This document shows, one piece after another, positions 60,866-64,000 of a DNA stretch of 64,000 nucleotides. The notes below the pieces were generated by a model that was not told the origin of the DNA, searched no databases, and saw only the letters and a list, made by a program, of their open reading frames with translations. Position numbers and translations under genes: made by a program. Position 1 is the stretch's first letter, and every line of letters begins with the position of its first letter. Location of the stretch: positions 310,001 through 374,000 of the forward strand of contig NZ_JARRIR010000001.1 in assembly GCF_029601685.1 (NCBI RefSeq). Direction: 5' to 3'. The stretch is from Metarhizobium sp017305935 (lineage in GTDB: Bacteria; Pseudomonadota; Alphaproteobacteria; Rhizobiales; Rhizobiaceae).

Positions 60866-61228
60866 TTATTTCTCTTCGGTCAGGGTCTCGGTGCCGCTGC
60901 CGTCCTTGCCGGTCAGCGTCCAGCTTCCCTCGAGAACGCCGCCGCCCTTGACCTTGTAGACGATCAGGCCGATCTGATCCTCCAGCATGTAGGCGGCGGC
61001 AAAGGCGTCTTCATGCAGCATGCACACGCCTTGCGAGGTGGTGCCACCGGTCTTCCATTCGATGACGCAGGTGGTCTCGCTGGCGAGCGTGATCGTCGCC
61101 GTGCCCTCATAGCTCGATCCGTCGAGATTGGTGCCCTTGACGGTGTAGGTGCCCGCATTCACCGTCTGCGCGGCGGCCGGAGCGGCCGCGCTCACGGCGA
61201 GAAGCGCCGCGAACAAAAACTTCTTCAT
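60866..61228 (-). CDS. Small secreted protein of unknown function
   Basis: A 120-residue protein with a signal peptide (MKKFLFAALLAVSAAAPAAA, cut before QTV), followed by a compact beta-rich domain that includes YTVKGTNLDGSSYEGTATI, TTCVIEWKTGG and VLEGSWTLTGKDGSG. Two cysteines (TTCVIEW and QGVCML) could form a disulphide. No named family recognised; probably periplasmic. An overlapping longer frame to 61882 would fuse it to a stretch antisense to the next gene and is rejected. Lies 3' of the membrane-protein gene, same strand. Confidence 0.75.
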   Translation of the reverse strand: MKKFLFAALLAVSAAAPAAAQTVNAGTYTVKGTNLDGSSYEGTATITLASETTCVIEWKTGGTTSQGVCMLHEDAFAAAYMLEDQIGLIVYKVKGGGVLEGSWTLTGKDGSGTETLTEEK

Positions 61229-61359
61229 CGATTTCCCCTTCAAAGCCCGCGCGCCACGCACGAGCGCCCGGATGCTAGCGGGTTTCCGGCGCTTTGAAAG
61301 GAACATATTTGGATCTGACAGAAATTTCGCGGCGGCTTCAAGCCGACGCTTACCGACGC

Positions 61360-61941
61360 TTAACGCCGCGGCTCCGGCCTTGTCACGCCGAGCCATCGCA
61401 GCAGCACGAACCGCAAGGTCAGCAGCAACGTGATGCAGAAGAAGGCCATCTTGAAGCTGGCGATCCAGGGCAATGCGACGGGCGCGTTTTCCATGATCCA
61501 GGCGGGCGGCTGCGCAATGCAGAAATAGGCGAGGCTCAGGGCATTCTCGGCATAATCGGCCAGCGCATAGACCAACGGCACGGCCAGAAGCGCGCGCATG
61601 TTGGCCGCCGTCAGCGGCTTGCGGAACAGGGTGCCGCCGGGCGCGAAGCGCTTGAGCAGCAGCATCCCCAGCCCGGCCAGCACCGCCGGCATGATGAGGT
61701 CCGGTCCGGCATAGATCCAGAACAGCAGCACGGCGGCCTGTGTCCGGTCCGGCTGCAGCAACAGATCCTTCAGCACATGCAGGTCGACGGGCGAGACGTT
61801 TCCGAACGGCACCAGCCAGATCGGATAACCGCCCGACGCCTGATGGAACCGCCAGCCGAGCCAGCACGAAGCGGCAAGGCAAGCGAGCGCCAGGCCGGCA
61901 AGCAGGAAAACCTTGCCGGCGAAGGACCTGTCGCCTTCCAT
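61360..61941 (-). CDS. Four-helix membrane protein of unknown function
   Basis: A 193-residue membrane protein with four hydrophobic segments: KVFLLAGLALACLAASCWLG, VLLFWIYAGPDLIMPAVLAG, a third around LLAVPLVYALADYAENALS and a last one (KMAFFCITLLLTLRFVLL). No family assigned. The ATG at 61941 follows the guaB stop by a single base (TAA-G-ATG), so it is translationally coupled to guaB. An in-frame ATG 17 codons earlier lies inside guaB. The link to purine synthesis is unclear; ubiquitous pairing would need checking in other genomes. Confidence 0.75.
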   Translation of the reverse strand: MEGDRSFAGKVFLLAGLALACLAASCWLGWRFHQASGGYPIWLVPFGNVSPVDLHVLKDLLLQPDRTQAAVLLFWIYAGPDLIMPAVLAGLGMLLLKRFAPGGTLFRKPLTAANMRALLAVPLVYALADYAENALSLAYFCIAQPPAWIMENAPVALPWIASFKMAFFCITLLLTLRFVLLRWLGVTRPEPRR

Positions 61942-61942
61942 C

Positions 61943-63439
61943 TTATACGGCACCCGGATAATTCGGACTTTCACGGGTGATGGTGACGTCATGGGCGTGG
62001 CTTTCGCGCAGGCCGGCGCCGGAGATGCGCACGAAGGTCGCCTTTTCCTGGAAATCCTTCAGCGTCGCGCCGCCGACATAGCCCATGGCGGCACGCAGGC
62101 CGCCGGCGAGTTGGTGCAGCACGCCCGAGACCGGCCCCTTATAGGGCACCTGACCCTCGATGCCTTCCGGAACCAGCTTCAGCGTATCGCGCACTTCCGC
62201 CTGGAAATAGCGATCGGCCGAGCCACGCGCCATCGCGCCCACCGAGCCCATGCCGCGATAAGATTTGAACGAGCGGCCCTGGTAGAGATAGACTTCGCCC
62301 GGGCTTTCGTCGGTGCCGGCCAGCAGCGAGCCGATCATGGCGGCGGAGGCGCCGGTGGCGATCGCCTTGGCGAGATCGCCGGAATATTTTATGCCACCAT
62401 CGGCGATGACCGGTATGTCGGACTGGTGCGCAGCCTCGACGGCGGCCATGATCGCGGCGAGCTGCGGCACGCCGACGCCGGCAACGATGCGCGTCGTGCA
62501 GATCGAGCCCGGGCCGATGCCAACCTTGACGGCATCGGCGCCGGCATCGATCAGCGCCCTGGTGCCGTCGGCGGTGGCGACGTTGCCGGCCATGATGCGC
62601 ACGGAATTCGACAGCTTCTTCACGCGGGAGACGGCATCGAGGACGCGCTGCGAATGGCCATGGGCGGTATCGACGACCAGCAGGTCGACGCCGGCATCGA
62701 TCAGGCGCTCGGCGCGCTCGAAGCCGTCATCGCCGACGCTGATGGCGGCGGCGGCGCGCAGGCGACCCTGCGCATCCTTGGACGCATTCGGGTTCAACTG
62801 CGACTTCTCGATGTCCTTGACGGTGATCAGGCCGACGCAGCGGCCGTCGCCGTCGATGACCAGCAGTTTTTCGATGCGATGGGCGTGCAGCAGGCGCTTG
62901 GCTTCCTGCTGGTCGACGCTTTCCTTGACGGTCACGAGATTTTCCCGGGTCATCAGCTCATAGATGCGCTGCTCGGGATTGGAGGCGAAGCGGACGTCGC
63001 GGTTGGTGAGGATGCCGACAAGGCGGCCGGGGCGGCCGCTGGCGCCGTTCTCGACCACCGGAATGCCGGAAATGCCATGCGCCTTCATCAGTCCCAGCGC
63101 CTCGGCCAGCGTCGCATCCGGGCCGATGGTCACCGGGTTGACGACCATGCCGCTTTCGAACTTCTTGACCTGACGGACTTCCTCGGCCTGCTCGACGGGC
63201 GTGAGATTGCGGTGGATGACGCCGATGCCGCCGGCCTGGGCCATGGCGATCGCCAGCCGGCTCTGGGTGACGGTGTCCATCGCGGCCGACAGGATCGGCA
63301 GGTTCAGCTCGATATCCTGGGCGATGCGGGTGGAGATGTTCGTCTGGCCGGGCATGACCTCGGAATGTCCCGGCTGCAGGAGGACATCGTCAAAAGTCAG
63401 GGCTTCGAGCCCGGTTGCCGTTTCGATGATGCGTGCCAT
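61943..63439 (-). CDS. guaB: IMP dehydrogenase
   Basis: Oxidises IMP to XMP with NAD+, the committed step to GMP. The 498-residue protein has the catalytic TIM barrel split by tandem CBS domains (about residues 95-205, with VMTRENLVTV-like NLVTVKESVDQQEAKRLL), the catalytic loop GPGSICTTR with C314, and GDLAKAIATGASAAMIGSLLAG for IMP binding. Length is typical. The ATG at 63439 has AAGGA eight bases upstream; the in-frame TTG two codons earlier is discounted. The membrane-protein gene follows immediately. Confidence 0.97.
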   Translation of the reverse strand: MARIIETATGLEALTFDDVLLQPGHSEVMPGQTNISTRIAQDIELNLPILSAAMDTVTQSRLAIAMAQAGGIGVIHRNLTPVEQAEEVRQVKKFESGMVVNPVTIGPDATLAEALGLMKAHGISGIPVVENGASGRPGRLVGILTNRDVRFASNPEQRIYELMTRENLVTVKESVDQQEAKRLLHAHRIEKLLVIDGDGRCVGLITVKDIEKSQLNPNASKDAQGRLRAAAAISVGDDGFERAERLIDAGVDLLVVDTAHGHSQRVLDAVSRVKKLSNSVRIMAGNVATADGTRALIDAGADAVKVGIGPGSICTTRIVAGVGVPQLAAIMAAVEAAHQSDIPVIADGGIKYSGDLAKAIATGASAAMIGSLLAGTDESPGEVYLYQGRSFKSYRGMGSVGAMARGSADRYFQAEVRDTLKLVPEGIEGQVPYKGPVSGVLHQLAGGLRAAMGYVGGATLKDFQEKATFVRISGAGLRESHAHDVTITRESPNYPGAV

Positions 63440-63847
63440 CGCCAAAATCCTTCATGGAAAAAGCCGATCCCCCGGAGCGAATCCTCGACCGGCGATCAAC
63501 ATTCGTTGCTTGGAAGTTGGCGAGGGCAGGTAACACGACTATGACAGGAAGGGAATAGCAAATCGGCTTTCCCCTTCGCAATTGCACCAAAGCGCCGCGC
63601 GCGCCGTCTTGGGCGGGTTCGCGCATCACGGCCATGCATGCCGATCGGCGGGAACTGTGAGGAGCGTCTCCCGTATTTTTCTTCCAGAATTGCGGCCGGT
63701 CAAGTCCATTCGGATTCTTCCGAAATATTTACCGTCCCGATTGGGCGTTTCCTTAAGTGCCCGCCTGTAAAACCTCTCTCGCAGGCCACGAAGGACACTG
63801 GACCTGACAAGACAAAGCAGAACAAGCAAGTAAACGGGGATGAAGCC
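63440..63847. other. Non-coding region between guaB and the zeta-inhibitor gene
   Basis: About 400 bases with no supported gene; it must hold the divergent promoters of guaB and of the DUF1476 gene. No repeat, tRNA or palindrome of note was seen. A purine-sensing riboswitch was looked for and not recognised. Confidence 0.6.
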
Positions 63848-64000
63848 ATGACCGCATTGAAGCAACGCGCCCGCGCGCTCGAAGATAAATTCGCCCACGA
63901 TCAGGATTTCATGTTCCGGGCGCGCGCCCGGCGCAACACGCTTCTCGGCCTCTGGGCCGCCGCCGTGCTGCATGACAAAGATCCGCAGGCCTATGCCCGC
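63848..64000 (+). CDS. DUF1476 protein, F1Fo-ATPase inhibitor zeta (partial, runs off window)
   Basis: The first 51 residues of an alphaproteobacterial DUF1476 protein: MTALKQRARALEDKFAHDQD then FRARARRNTLLGLWAAAVL. This matches the zeta subunit described in Paracoccus, which inhibits ATP hydrolysis by the F1 sector by inserting its N-terminus at the catalytic interface. GGGG lies about eight bases before the ATG. The gene continues beyond 64000, so the end is unknown. Divergent from guaB. Confidence 0.85.
   Translation, partial: MTALKQRARALEDKFAHDQDFMFRARARRNTLLGLWAAAVLHDKDPQAYAR

Noticed and set aside
60866..61882. Longer minus-strand frame fused to the small secreted protein
   Set aside because: The first two-thirds overlap the membrane-protein gene in another frame and have no family similarity; an internal ATG starts a classic signal peptide.
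61913..63544. Long + strand frame opposite guaB
   Set aside because: guaB on the other strand carries every IMP dehydrogenase motif including C314; the + frame is composition-driven.
63440..63847. Purine riboswitch or second small gene upstream of guaB
   Set aside because: No conserved aptamer core or paired stems recognised, and the short frames lack ribosome-binding sites.

Overview
The window looks like a chromosomal segment of a Rhizobiaceae member (Rhizobium, Ensifer or Shinella type alphaproteobacterium). The evidence is uniformly GC-rich coding sequence, a short HisG paired with HisZ, a plant-type GshA, a MutL that carries the endonuclease motif, a CIRCE-controlled groESL operon, small proteins of alphaproteobacterial families (DUF2093, DUF4170, DUF1127, DUF1476) and several copies of short palindromic intergenic repeats of the rhizobial kind. 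I see no insertion sequence, phage gene, CRISPR array, tRNA or rRNA. The genus is an inference; the family is fairly secure.

Layout. 0.3-5.6 kb: a LuxR-type regulator, then an IclR regulator divergent from dgoK-dgoA-lactonase (De Ley-Doudoroff galactose/galactonate catabolism), then a PRC-barrel envelope protein behind a stress-type promoter. 5.6-11.4 kb: an MttB-family methyltransferase divergent from a LysR regulator, then a GGDEF-EAL protein and a kinase-less PAS/receiver protein. 11.7-20 kb: mutL and DUF2093 face a minus-strand cluster pmbA, CysQ-like phosphatase, DUF4170, waaA, HAD phosphatase, lpxK (lipid A/Kdo assembly). 20-25.6 kb: a Kef-type antiporter, then patatin, rsmD and an rRNA pseudouridine synthase with a very long low-complexity tail, and tadA. 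25.6-33.4 kb: minus-strand GNAT, lipoprotein, ileS, ribF, a TIGR01459 HAD protein and chrA. 33.5-36.6 kb: CIRCE, groES, groEL, and DoxX behind an unusual three-half-site operator-like region. 36.6-40 kb: hisS-hisZ-hisG. 40-45.3 kb: two coupled genes (Rossmann-fold protein and HAD), tag, secreted proteins and a tandem pair of L,D-transpeptidases. 45.3-52.4 kb: glcD-glcE-glcF (glycolate oxidase) divergent from a LysR regulator, an acyltransferase and a FadR-type regulator. 52.7-58.2 kb: Nudix, Pit phosphate transporter, rsmE, gshA and a DUF937 protein. 58.3-64 kb: DUF1127 divergent from LysR, GFA, MAPEG, guaB with a translationally coupled membrane protein, and the start of the F1-ATPase zeta inhibitor gene.

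Most genes are core housekeeping genes in compact operons with ATGA-type or otherwise very short junctions (hisZ/hisG, glcD/glcE, pmbA/phosphatase, rsmD/patatin, guaB/membrane protein). The main unexplained structure is a ~44-bp dispersed hairpin repeat. Seven copies lie in one orientation, several of them within a few bases of a stop codon or just ahead of a ribosome-binding site, and their stem arms covary between copies. A second, larger repeat with inverted ends fills the gap between the DUF2093 gene and lpxK and recurs after the L,D-transpeptidase pair.
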